Positions 17,267 through 24,998 are shown, numbered from the stretch's first letter. The stretch is 29,932 nt of DNA from Albibeggiatoa sp964388965 (GCA_964388965.1 CAYMCP010000045.1:1-29932), one strand, 5' to 3'. Notes: a model not told the origin generated them from the sequence alone. A program made the numbers and translations.

Positions 17267-18574
17267 ATGCGCCCTGCTTCAAATCTATTCTATTTGTTAT
17301 TTTTATGGTTAGTATTAGCTATAATTGTTACATTTTCACCCGTTTTTGCCCTAATTTGGAATCTAGCTGGCATTATTATACTTAGTTTAGCCTTATTAGA
17401 TGGATGGAAGTTGTACATCATGCAATCACCGCTAATTGATAGAAAAGTAGCAAGTTCACTGGCATTAGGCGTGTGGTCAGAAGTCCGTTTACGAGTACAT
17501 AATCCGCATTTGCAAACCCAAAAAATAGAAATATTTGATGATTATCCGCTATATAGCAAATTTGAAGCATTACCACAAACTTTAATAGCTAAACCGCAAT
17601 ATACTACAGAAATTCGTTATCGTATTTGCGCGGAAAAACGTGGCAATACACAATTTTCAGGCATCCATTTATTAATTTATTCGCCTTTGGGAATTTGGAA
17701 AAAATATCATTATATTAAACATGAATCTTTCATTAAAGTTTATCCAAATTTCGCAGCGATTAGCAAATATACCTTGTTAGCAATACAAGATCGTCTGGGT
17801 CAAATTGGTATTAAGCGGTTACAAAGACGAGGTGAAGGGTTAGAATTCCATCAGTTACGCGAATATCGGGCAGGTGATACATTACGCCAAGTTGATTGGA
17901 ATGCTTCTGCGCGGATTAAAAAATTAATTTCTAAACAATATCAAGATGAACGTGATCAACAAATCGTTTTTTTGTTAGATTGCGGACGCAGAACGTTAAC
18001 TCAAGACGGTATGCTTTCTCATTTTGATCATACTTTAAATGCAATTTTATTGCTAACTTATGTTGCTTTACGTCAAGGTGATGCACTAGGTTTAATGACA
18101 TTTGGTAGTCATGAACAGCGTTGGCTTGCACCACGTAAAGGTATGAATTCAGTTAATGTAGTATTAAATACTGTGTATGATTTACAACCCAGTTTACACA
18201 CCAGTGATTATTTAAGCACAGCCAAACAATTAATGACAAGATTAAATAAACGAGCTTTGATTATTTTGGTGTCTAATTTACGTGACGAAGATCATGAGGA
18301 GCTGATTCCAGCTATGAAGTTATTACAACGTCGGCATTTAGTATTGTTGGCAAGTTTGCAGGAATCTATATTAAACAAAGTATTAGATCAACCGGTTAAT
18401 CATTTTAAAGAAGCTCTCCGTTATGCAGCGACGCATGAATATTTATATCGCCGTCGTCAAGCGCATGAGGTATTGCAGCGTCATGGTGTATTGTATTTGG
18501 ATACTGAGCCTGATTATTTACCTATTTCTCTAGTAAATCGTTATTTAGAAATTAAAAGAATCGGTATTTTGTAA
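17267..18574 (+). CDS. DUF58 domain-containing protein
   Basis: This 435-residue protein has two hydrophobic N-terminal helices (about 8-27 and 30-46), a beta-rich middle, and a DUF58 core around 190-240. The core signature reads GEGLEFHQLREYRAGDTLRQ, followed by VDWNASAR and a QDERDQ motif. The remainder is a von Willebrand A-like fold (FLLDCGRRT, with ALIILVSNLRDED near 325). DUF58 proteins usually occur with MoxR-type AAA ATPases and transglutaminase-like proteins and may act in envelope complex assembly. No MoxR gene is visible here. Instead the gene is joined through a TAATG overlap to an unrecognised membrane protein, which may be its specific partner. Confidence 0.88.
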   Translation: MRPASNLFYLLFLWLVLAIIVTFSPVFALIWNLAGIIILSLALLDGWKLYIMQSPLIDRKVASSLALGVWSEVRLRVHNPHLQTQKIEIFDDYPLYSKFEALPQTLIAKPQYTTEIRYRICAEKRGNTQFSGIHLLIYSPLGIWKKYHYIKHESFIKVYPNFAAISKYTLLAIQDRLGQIGIKRLQRRGEGLEFHQLREYRAGDTLRQVDWNASARIKKLISKQYQDERDQQIVFLLDCGRRTLTQDGMLSHFDHTLNAILLLTYVALRQGDALGLMTFGSHEQRWLAPRKGMNSVNVVLNTVYDLQPSLHTSDYLSTAKQLMTRLNKRALIILVSNLRDEDHEELIPAMKLLQRRHLVLLASLQESILNKVLDQPVNHFKEALRYAATHEYLYRRRQAHEVLQRHGVLYLDTEPDYLPISLVNRYLEIKRIGIL

Positions 18575-19353
18575 TGTTATTCGGTATCTTTAGTATTATT
18601 TTAAATACAATTTTATTTTTTTCATTTCCTCATTTTACCGCGAATATGACTACTGACACGATAGGTCAACTACTCGCTTTAAATGTGTTATTAATTTTTA
18701 TAATTAATGTTTTTTTCCTTTTTTTTGTATATTCCAATCCCATTTTTTTTAATTGTTATCAAGAAAAATTATTTAAACCGTACCACATAATTAACAAATT
18801 AATTCATTTAATCTATTCTGTTCTATTCACTTTTTCCTTAGCTGTTGTAATATACCACCCTTCACTTTTCAGTATTTTTGGATTATTCATCATCGTTTTT
18901 GTCGTACATTACTTTATCGTCATGTTAGTTATTTACACTTTTATATTTCTTTTAGTGGAAAGAGGATTTCGATACCATCTTCAAAATAATGATGTCGTTA
19001 CCCAATTTCTGCAATATTTATCACCCATTACACACGTTAATTTTTCAAATAGTACGGAATCAGATGAAAAAAATAACTACGAAAATAATAATTTACCAGT
19101 AAAATTTGGATACAAAAACTATCACTTAGTTAATTTATATGAAAAAAATAGTTTAACTACTGGTAGTAATCGTTTAAGTATAGTTGAAATTTACGCTATT
19201 GATGAAATTTTTAAAAGAAAAATGCGTAAGGAGCTTAAAACTAATTTAAGAACTATTTTAACTATCACACTATCAGTATGGATTCGCTTAATCAGTAGTA
19301 TCAATGCTGTTATTTTATCCTTACTCATATTTTTTATTATCAAACTTGTGTGA
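18574..19353 (+). CDS. Unrecognised A+T-rich membrane protein
   Basis: This 259-residue protein is not recognised. Hydrophobic segments lie at about 2-20, 33-54, 76-97, 100-130 and 228-257. A polar, Asn/Lys/Ser-rich section at about 131-225 includes NFSNSTESDEKNNYENNN. The first four helices and the last probably span the membrane, leaving a soluble central loop. The DNA is visibly richer in A+T than the flanking genes, with many Phe, Ile, Asn and Lys codons and poly-T runs. The ATG overlaps the DUF58 stop (TAATG), so translation is probably coupled. It may be a fast-evolving partner of the DUF58 protein. Confidence 0.7.
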   Translation: MLFGIFSIILNTILFFSFPHFTANMTTDTIGQLLALNVLLIFIINVFFLFFVYSNPIFFNCYQEKLFKPYHIINKLIHLIYSVLFTFSLAVVIYHPSLFSIFGLFIIVFVVHYFIVMLVIYTFIFLLVERGFRYHLQNNDVVTQFLQYLSPITHVNFSNSTESDEKNNYENNNLPVKFGYKNYHLVNLYEKNSLTTGSNRLSIVEIYAIDEIFKRKMRKELKTNLRTILTITLSVWIRLISSINAVILSLLIFFIIKLV

Positions 19354-19601
19354 ATTGAAAATAATAATTTTTTAAATGAGTTGTAAATTAAGTTTGACAT
19401 TGAATATAATTCACAATTTGAATGAGTTACGAGAATAATGAAAATAGATTTAATCGTTTTCAAGTTAGACTTTCACATCGAAAATGTTGATTCTAGCAAG
19501 CAACTGATACCATTTTGTGTAATAATTTAAGCATTCAAGATTAATCATTGTTCTCATATTGAACATATCATCACTTTATAAATGAAAAGAAAGATGTAAT
19601 T

Positions 19602-20192
19602 ATGGCTCAAAACGTCCGTCGTCCAGTGACTGCAAATGAACCGTATGACCCAAAACAACGTGCGATTGGGGCGGTGGTACTCGCCTTGATTATGTTGTTA
19701 ATTTATTCGTTTTTACAAGCACTTGTTACATTGACGATTCCTGATGATGTGGTGAAATCTTCTGCTGGCGAAGGTTATCGGTTAAGCGACATTAAACCTG
19801 ATGAAGTGACTAAGGAAGTGCCTGAAGATGCTAATGGCGATGTTTATGTACCCAATTTGCCAAGTAATATGATGAAGTTTGTTTTTTTAGACATTGATGG
19901 TACACCGTTTGGCACCAATACCGGCACTCAGGAAGAAAACTCAACTCAGTCCACACCACTAATCGGTACGCATTGGATTGTGCAAGCGGCGAGTTTTAAA
20001 GAATATTCTCGTGCGGAAAAGCTAGTTGAAGAACTGAAATTAGAAGGAATTGATACCGAAATCAAAAAAATCGGAAGTTGGTATACAGTTAGAACATTTC
20101 CACAACGCACCGAAGCCGAAGCCAAACAAATGAAAGTGGAATTACGTCGGGTTGGCATCAAAAACGGTGGCTTACTGAAAAAGATTGAATAA
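19602..20192 (+). CDS. SPOR-domain inner-membrane protein, DedD-like
   Basis: This 196-residue bitopic protein has a cytoplasmic N-terminus of about 22 residues, one transmembrane helix (about 22-45, GAVVLALIMLLIYSFLQALV), a periplasmic linker, and a C-terminal SPOR domain (about 125-195, from HWIVQAASFKEYSRAEKLV to GGLLKKIE). SPOR domains bind denuded peptidoglycan glycan at division septa, and this layout resembles DedD and FtsN. A role in cell division is inferred. No folC or accD gene lies upstream as in E. coli. The 248-base upstream spacer is A+T-rich, and no confident promoter was found in it. The stop codon overlaps the crcB start (TAATG). Confidence 0.85.
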   Translation: MAQNVRRPVTANEPYDPKQRAIGAVVLALIMLLIYSFLQALVTLTIPDDVVKSSAGEGYRLSDIKPDEVTKEVPEDANGDVYVPNLPSNMMKFVFLDIDGTPFGTNTGTQEENSTQSTPLIGTHWIVQAASFKEYSRAEKLVEELKLEGIDTEIKKIGSWYTVRTFPQRTEAEAKQMKVELRRVGIKNGGLLKKIE

Positions 20193-20554
20193 TGTTGCAA
20201 CTTATTGTAATTGCTTTAGGTGGTGCATTCGGCGCGGTAATGCGTTTTTTAGTATCGACTGGTTTTTATCTGCTACTAGGTCGGGATTTTCCTTATGGTA
20301 CGTTAGCCGTCAACTTGATAGGCTCGCTACTCATGGGGTTGTTTTCGGTCTGGATTATCAAAACCCCTGAATGGAAATTAGCAATTTTAGTTGGTTTTCT
20401 AGGCTCATTTACCACGTTTTCAACTTTCTCTTTAGATACCTTATATTTAATCGAATCCGAGGCTTATTTTAAAGCTCTACTCAATATTTTAAGTAACGTG
20501 ATACTATGTATTTTCGCTGTTTGGCTCGGTATGGTGCTTGCGAAACAGCTATAA
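20192..20554 (+). CDS. crcB: Fluoride channel CrcB/Fluc
   Basis: This 120-residue four-helix membrane protein is the fluoride exporter/channel, which works as an antiparallel dimer. Family motifs are GGAFGAVMRF (helix 1), YGTLAVNLIGSLLMG (helix 2, with the conserved Asn) and GFLGSFTTFSTFS (helix 3, the Phe box and polar track). The length is normal. The ATG overlaps the stop of the SPOR gene, so expression is tied to it. No fluoride riboswitch precedes it, which is unlike many crcB genes. It is convergent with the lipoprotein gene at 20580 with about 25 bases between. Confidence 0.95.
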   Translation: MLQLIVIALGGAFGAVMRFLVSTGFYLLLGRDFPYGTLAVNLIGSLLMGLFSVWIIKTPEWKLAILVGFLGSFTTFSTFSLDTLYLIESEAYFKALLNILSNVILCIFAVWLGMVLAKQL

Positions 20555-20579
20555 AAACAATTGCATCCTACACTTTTGG

Positions 20580-21899
20580 TTAAGAATTCAACTTCTCAGT
20601 TAAAATCATAAATTCCTGTTTCATTTGCAAATTCTCAAAAATCAACAAATCAGGTGTTTGCATACTTTGCAACAATTTAAATGCTTTCTGACTGGTACGC
20701 AATAAATTGACAAGTTCGCTACTCACAGTTACCGTTTCATAAGTATTTTCAGCGACTTCTAAATCTTCGCCTGTTCTATTTAAAGCAACTAACATTTTTT
20801 TACGTTGATTAGTCAAATGTTGTTTATACAAGTCAGCCGTTTTTAGCGTGAGATTTTGCGCCTCTAAATTCGCTAACAAATGTTCGCGGTGTTTAGCATT
20901 TTCTTTACGCAATAAATTTTGAGTCTTGATTTTAATGACTGTGACATTATTCACAATATCATTAATTTTAGGAAAATATTTATTATCAATATCTTTGATA
21001 AAGCCATCTTGCATGTGGAATAAAATTTTTAGTAGCACTACATACATACCATAATAGCGTTTACTGATAGCAAAATCTTCTTTGCTACTCAATGTTAATT
21101 TCATTAGTTGTTCATTAATCAACTTAACATTTTCATAAACTAAATTAGCTTGGATAATATCATCGCCCAAGACACTGGCGAATAATACATCTAATTGCTC
21201 ATTATTTAGCTGAATACCAATTTTTTGTAAACTCTGACTAAATTCCGCTTTTAGTGCATCAATCTGTTGATATTTCTGTGTAATTTGATCTTGTAAATCA
21301 ATTATTTTCTCGTCATATTGCGCAACAGTCGTTTTCCAAGTTGATTCAATCGGTGCACTTACCTGCGCTTGACGATAATCTGCGATAATATTTTTTAAAT
21401 CAATGATTTCCTGTTCTAAACTACGAACTTGCTGGCGAATTTGATTGCTTTCCGACAATGATAAAATTTCAATTGCCTCATCCAACAATTGATTTAACTT
21501 CACTTCACTACTTTGTTTTGTTTCTGTAAACCAAGCTTTTTCTGGTAATGCTTCTTGTTTTTGCTGAATAGATAAAATTTGATTAATGCGCGGAGTCACT
21601 TCATTCCAAATTTTACCGAAATAGGGATTTTTTTCAGTTTGTTGTGTCGGTTCTGCGTCTGGTTGTTGCACTTCATGCTCTTCGATTTCTTCCGAATCTA
21701 AATATTTTCCAACAAATTCAGTAGTTTTGTTCCACACGCCAATCGTTATGTCTTTGGTTTTATCCCACCATGAATTTTCCTCAGAGGACTCGCTGACGAG
21801 TATGACGGCAGGTTTTACTTCGGAGCTGGTCTCGTTAGCTTGTTCTGATCGACAGGCTATAAGTAAAAAACTGGTGCAGAGTAAAATATACCATTTCAT
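20580..21899 (-). CDS. Coiled-coil lipoprotein of unknown function
   Basis: This 439-residue protein has a lipoprotein signal peptide (MKWYILLCTSFLLIAC; lipid-carrying Cys 16). A polar, Glu/Ser/Thr-rich linker follows to about residue 80. The remainder is predominantly alpha-helical with strong coiled-coil character, for example LEQEIIDLKNIIADYR, KIIDLQDQITQKYQQIDALK and LLRKENAKHREHLLANLEA. No family was recognised. The start overlaps the dnaX stop (TAATG), so it is translated from dnaX mRNA, in the place where ybaB-recR usually sit. An envelope structural or trafficking role would be guesswork. Confidence 0.8.
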   Translation of the reverse strand: MKWYILLCTSFLLIACRSEQANETSSEVKPAVILVSESSEENSWWDKTKDITIGVWNKTTEFVGKYLDSEEIEEHEVQQPDAEPTQQTEKNPYFGKIWNEVTPRINQILSIQQKQEALPEKAWFTETKQSSEVKLNQLLDEAIEILSLSESNQIRQQVRSLEQEIIDLKNIIADYRQAQVSAPIESTWKTTVAQYDEKIIDLQDQITQKYQQIDALKAEFSQSLQKIGIQLNNEQLDVLFASVLGDDIIQANLVYENVKLINEQLMKLTLSSKEDFAISKRYYGMYVVLLKILFHMQDGFIKDIDNKYFPKINDIVNNVTVIKIKTQNLLRKENAKHREHLLANLEAQNLTLKTADLYKQHLTNQRKKMLVALNRTGEDLEVAENTYETVTVSSELVNLLRTSQKAFKLLQSMQTPDLLIFENLQMKQEFMILTEKLNS

Positions 21900-23695
21900 T
21901 ACTGAGTTCCTTTGTCTGGCTTTACAGTAATAATAGCAGATTCATTTTGATTAACATCAATTGGTGTAATGTTTTGAATTTGCGCATCACATTGTTGTTG
22001 CAAAGTTTGGACAAAAGGGTCTTGTTGAATTTGAGACTCAGCATATTGCCGCTGCGTTTCTCTTATTTGTTTTTGTTCCTGAGCAGGCGTATAAATGTCA
22101 TCATGTTCAATTTGAATATGTACTTTAAGTTGCTCTCCAGTGTAGCGTTGTAGTGCTGCTTCCATATCCGCTTTTCTTTTTTGTGTATTTAGTGTCTTGT
22201 GCGAGGATGAAAGCCTTAAAAACCAAATATTATTTTCTTTTCGATGTAAAGCGCAATTTCCCGCCAATTCCCTAATCCCACCAGATAATGCCATAACGAA
22301 TTGCGCCCATTCATCATCGTTAGTTGATTGCGTCGCTTGTTGATAGTTCGGCGATTGAGTAGGTGTTATTTGCTGATTATTCGGCATTTGAGCCGGTGCA
22401 ACGGGCTGATTATTTGGCATTTGAACCGGCGCGACGGGCTGATTATTCGGTATTTGAGCCGGTGCGACTGGCTGATTATTCGGTATTTGAACCGGTGTAA
22501 CGGGCTGATTATTCGGCATTTGAGCCGGTGCGACGGGCTGATTATTCGGCATTTGAGCCGGTGCGACGGGCTGAGATTGGGTAACGGGTTTAATTTTTTG
22601 ACCTGTTTTCAATGGTTTAAATGCTAACATACGCAATAAAATCATTTCAAAGCCACCGCGTGGTTCTGGTGACAACGCTAAATCTCGGCGACCCAGTAAA
22701 GCGATTTGATAAAATAATTGCACATCTTCTGGGCTGAATTGTCGCGCCAATCTTTGAATATCATCCGCATGATTTTGTTGTTTATCTAAACTTTCAGGTA
22801 CGACTTGAATTAAGGCAATTTTTTGTAAAAACGATAACATATCTGCTAATGCAGTACTAAAGTCTGGATTTTGTTCTGCTAACTGCGCAACATGTTGTAA
22901 TAATTCTGCTGCATTTTCTGCCGCTAATGCGTTTAATAAATTTAATACGACATTCTGATCTAACGCGCCTAACATCGTACTGACATCGACCAGAGATAAA
23001 CGTCCACCACCATAAGCAATTGCTTGATCTAACAAACTCAACGCATCACGCAAACTACCATCAGCCGCTTGGGCGAGTAACTGTAACGCTGGTGGCTCAA
23101 ATTCGATTTGCTCCTGTTGTAAAATGTAACTAAGATGCGAATCTATTTGCTCTAATGGAATGCGTTTTAAATTAAATTGCAAACAACGCGATAAAATTGT
23201 TGGCGGTAAATGTTGTGGATCAGTTGTCGCCAAGAGGAATTTTACATGCTCTGGCGGTTCTTCCAAAGTTTTTAATAGGGCATTAAAACTACTAGTAGAC
23301 AACATGTGTACTTCGTCTATCAGATAGACTTTAAATCGTCCACGTGTTGGTGCATACTGCACGTTTTCTAAAATTTCGCGTGTATCTTCGACTTTGGTGC
23401 GTGATGCTGCGTCCACTTCAATCAAATCTACAAAACGACCACTATCAATTTCCCGACAAGCAGCACATTCACCGCATGGATAAGCACTGATTCCTTTTGT
23501 TTCGCAATTTAGAGATTTAGAAAAAATACGCGCAATAGTCGTTTTGCCCACGCCGCGCGTACCTGTAAACAGATAAGCATGATGTAAACGTTGATTTTCT
23601 AGTGCGTTAGTAAGGGCTTGGCGGACGTGCATTTGTCCAACCATTTCTGGGAAATTACGTGGTCGCCATTTTCGTGCTAGAACTTGATAAGACAT
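21899..23695 (-). CDS. dnaX: DNA polymerase III subunit tau (DnaX)
   Basis: This 598-residue clamp-loader ATPase is typical of the family. GTRGVGKTTIARIFSKSLNC is the Walker A region. Zinc ligands are NCET, CGECAAC; DEVHMLS is Walker B, and LPPTILSRC is sensor 1. AAA+ domains I-III span about 1-365. A Pro/Gln/Asn-rich linker at 375-440 contains six tandem 11-residue repeats (NNQPVAPAQMP type). The C-terminal 160 residues are the tau-specific part that contacts polymerase and helicase. A CAAAAAATT run at the end of domain III could allow a -1 slip to an immediate TAA, giving a gamma-like form. The gene begins 20 bases after 4.5S RNA and has no strong ribosome site. Confidence 0.97.
   Translation of the reverse strand: MSYQVLARKWRPRNFPEMVGQMHVRQALTNALENQRLHHAYLFTGTRGVGKTTIARIFSKSLNCETKGISAYPCGECAACREIDSGRFVDLIEVDAASRTKVEDTREILENVQYAPTRGRFKVYLIDEVHMLSTSSFNALLKTLEEPPEHVKFLLATTDPQHLPPTILSRCLQFNLKRIPLEQIDSHLSYILQQEQIEFEPPALQLLAQAADGSLRDALSLLDQAIAYGGGRLSLVDVSTMLGALDQNVVLNLLNALAAENAAELLQHVAQLAEQNPDFSTALADMLSFLQKIALIQVVPESLDKQQNHADDIQRLARQFSPEDVQLFYQIALLGRRDLALSPEPRGGFEMILLRMLAFKPLKTGQKIKPVTQSQPVAPAQMPNNQPVAPAQMPNNQPVTPVQIPNNQPVAPAQIPNNQPVAPVQMPNNQPVAPAQMPNNQQITPTQSPNYQQATQSTNDDEWAQFVMALSGGIRELAGNCALHRKENNIWFLRLSSSHKTLNTQKRKADMEAALQRYTGEQLKVHIQIEHDDIYTPAQEQKQIRETQRQYAESQIQQDPFVQTLQQQCDAQIQNITPIDVNQNESAIITVKPDKGTQ
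22373..22570. repeat. Six tandem 33-bp repeats within dnaX
   Basis: Six head-to-tail units of exactly 33 bp begin at 22373, 22406, 22439, 22472, 22505 and 22538, each starting CTGATTATT on the plus strand. A seventh partial unit starts at 22571. Units 22505-22537 and 22538-22570 are identical; the others differ at a few positions. The period keeps frame and encodes PNNQPVAPAQM-like 11-residue repeats in the DnaX linker. Length variation between strains is expected because the period is a multiple of three. Confidence 0.95.
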
Positions 23696-23715
23696 AGCTT
23701 GATGACTTTGATGAT

Positions 23716-23831
23716 GGGCGGCAGCCTACACTAGCCACACCTCGGCACTCGCATCTATCACTACTGCTGCTTCCTTCCGGACCTGACAGGATTTGCGATA
23801 TAGCAATGCGGGGGGACCAGCACGGGCTACC
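23716..23831 (-). ncRNA. ffs: 4.5S / signal recognition particle RNA
   Basis: The minus strand contains the diagnostic SRP RNA core GTCAGGTCCGGAAGGAAGCAG, split here as GTCAGGTCC, the GGAA tetraloop and GAAGCAGC. The 5' end (GGTAGCC) pairs with the 3' end (GGCTGCC), closing the long hairpin. The layout matches the E. coli-type 4.5S RNA (about 114 bases), including GTGCCG near the 3' side. It binds Ffh for co-translational membrane targeting. It lies six bases after tRNA-Ser and 20 bases before dnaX on the same strand, so it is probably processed from a joint transcript. The ends are estimated from pairing. Confidence 0.94.
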
Positions 23832-23837
23832 ATTGAT

Positions 23838-23927
23838 TGGCGGAGAGAGAGGGATTCGAACCCTCGATACGGTTGACCGTATACACACTTTCCAGGCGTG
23901 CTCCTTCAACCACTCGGACACCTCTCC
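23838..23927 (-). tRNA. tRNA-Ser (GGA anticodon)
   Basis: The minus strand reads GGAGAGGTGTCCGAGTGG at the 5' end, with a D-arm, an anticodon loop CTGGAAA giving anticodon GGA, a long class II variable arm (TATACGG...CCGTATC) and a T-arm with GGTTCGAATCC. The acceptor stem GGAGAGG pairs with TCTCTCC, followed by discriminator G and an encoded CCA. It is 90 bases long, as expected for tRNA-Ser. It is first in the tRNA-ffs-dnaX cluster. It decodes UCC and UCU. Confidence 0.97.
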
Positions 23928-23980
23928 AACTGAATAAACCATTCATCTACATCCTTGTAAATGAACAGTTTAAGCGAGCA

Positions 23981-24009
23981 ATTATAACAATAATAAAAAA
24001 TAGTGTCCA
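23981..24009 (-). promoter_or_regulatory. Strong sigma70 promoter for tRNA-Ser/ffs
   Basis: On the minus strand TGGACA (24009-24004) and a perfect TATAAT (23986-23981) are separated by exactly 17 bases. A short G+C-containing discriminator, TGCTCGC, follows, typical of stringently controlled stable RNA promoters. The tRNA 5' end lies about 54 bases downstream. Read-through from here could also serve dnaX and the lipoprotein gene. Confidence 0.8.
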
Positions 24010-24101
24010 GCGAAAATTTATAAAATCAGCAGTTTCCAATTTAAAAACTTAGCCAAAAACGAGGATTATATCTAGCAAGTTTTTTATTAACATACTAATT
24101 T

Positions 24102-24806
24102 TCAAGCATATTTTGAAGTTTTATCGCTTTTTTTAGTAATATCTACTGGCGCAATATCTTTGTGTGGTACAAAAATCCCAAAACCCATTGCTCTACCTGA
24201 ACCTAAGCCATATTGCTGTACCGTAATGGCATCGGCGGGACTAATATCAGCAATCATTAAGCTACGTGTAAAAATTTGCGCATAAGGCGTTTTAAAATAG
24301 CGATTTTTACCACATAAAGCTTTGCGACATTCAACGCCCATTGTATTTAAATCATCAACACACTGGTTAATAAAGCTATTTTCATCTTGATCTTCGTCAG
24401 CTTCGATATAATGCGCTAATAATACAGGCATAACAGTTAATGCTTTCGCAGCGGCTTTTCCTAGTTTTAACTCATAGCCTGCAATGTCTAAACGTTGATC
24501 GACTAAGGCTTGCGCATCTACAACTCGCTGAGTTGGTAAACGCAAAGTTAATTTAGTACGCCGCGATAAATATAGCAATTCATCTTGTGCCTCTGGACGT
24601 TGCCAGCCATTACCGGAGGCTGCTCCATGAATTAAATGCAAACCTGCTAACGGCTCGTTCGCCAGCCAAGGTAAAATTTGAATAATTGCTTGAGATAGCG
24701 CGTAAGCATGATCAACAGGCAACATTTTACAAGTAATGTCAAACGCTAAATCAACCACTTCATTGGTGTCAGTTGATTGTACAGTCTCATCTTCTTGCCA
24801 CAACAT
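24102..24806 (-). CDS. cas6: Orphan CRISPR RNA endonuclease Cas6, Cmx6 type
   Basis: This protein of about 234 residues belongs to the Cas6/Cmx6 (MYXAN subtype) RAMP family. Recognised features are VDLAFDITCKMLPVDHAYAL (19-38; His 33 is the likely catalytic His), ILPWL, an LHLIHGAASGNGW segment, LYLSRRTKLTLRLP, LDIAGYELKLGKA and the C-terminal glycine-rich loop GLGSGRAMGFGIFVPHK. Cas6 cuts precursor CRISPR RNA within the repeat hairpin. I chose ATG at 24806 because it overlaps the stop of the upstream small gene (TAATG) and homology starts soon after; an upstream frame extension adds 11 unlikely residues. No CRISPR array, cas3, cas5, cas7, cas8 or cas1-cas2 is visible in the window. It may act in trans on a distant array or on other RNAs. 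Function is well supported at family level only. Confidence 0.85.
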   Translation of the reverse strand: MLWQEDETVQSTDTNEVVDLAFDITCKMLPVDHAYALSQAIIQILPWLANEPLAGLHLIHGAASGNGWQRPEAQDELLYLSRRTKLTLRLPTQRVVDAQALVDQRLDIAGYELKLGKAAAKALTVMPVLLAHYIEADEDQDENSFINQCVDDLNTMGVECRKALCGKNRYFKTPYAQIFTRSLMIADISPADAITVQQYGLGSGRAMGFGIFVPHKDIAPVDITKKSDKTSKYA

Positions 24807-24988
24807 TAGTAAAACGCAGCCTCTAAACGATCTTCCCAATTTTCGGGTGTATCAAAAAATGAGGGTTTAACATCTATGCGAAAAAAACGCTCATTTGTTT
24901 CTTGTTTCGTTTTTTCTAGTAATACAATTAATTCATCAAAACTTTGTAGTTCATGATGCTGTATCAGCATCTCACTCAAACACAACAT
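24806..24988 (-). CDS. Small acidic protein coupled to cas6, unknown
   Basis: This 60-residue protein is not recognised. It is predicted helical at first (LSEMLIQHHELQSFDELIVL), then charged, with RFFRIDVKPSFFDTPENWED and LEAAFY at the end. A good ribosome site (AAGGAA) lies about six bases before ATG. Its stop overlaps the cas6 start (TAATG), and it begins ten bases after the PilZ gene stop, so it is embedded in a three-gene operon. It could be a Cas6 cofactor, an adaptor or a short toxin/antitoxin-like protein; none of these is shown by sequence. Confidence 0.65.
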   Translation of the reverse strand: MLCLSEMLIQHHELQSFDELIVLLEKTKQETNERFFRIDVKPSFFDTPENWEDRLEAAFY

Positions 24989-24998
24989 AAGCTATTCC

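Noticed and set aside
19954..20191. Fluoride riboswitch before crcB
   Set aside because: The region is coding sequence of the SPOR protein and crcB begins within its stop codon; no riboswitch motif was recognised.
22373..22570. Possible CRISPR array
   Set aside because: The units are directly adjacent without unique spacers and keep the dnaX reading frame, so they are a coding minisatellite.
22328..22627. Plus-strand frame with repeated LIIRHLSRCDG units
   Set aside because: It is the antisense reading of the 33-bp repeats in dnaX; the periodicity comes from the repeat, and dnaX explains the DNA.
23837..24052. Open frame across tRNA-Ser on the plus strand (AEREGFEPSIRL...)
   Set aside because: It is the antisense translation of the tRNA-Ser gene, a well-known spurious protein in databases.
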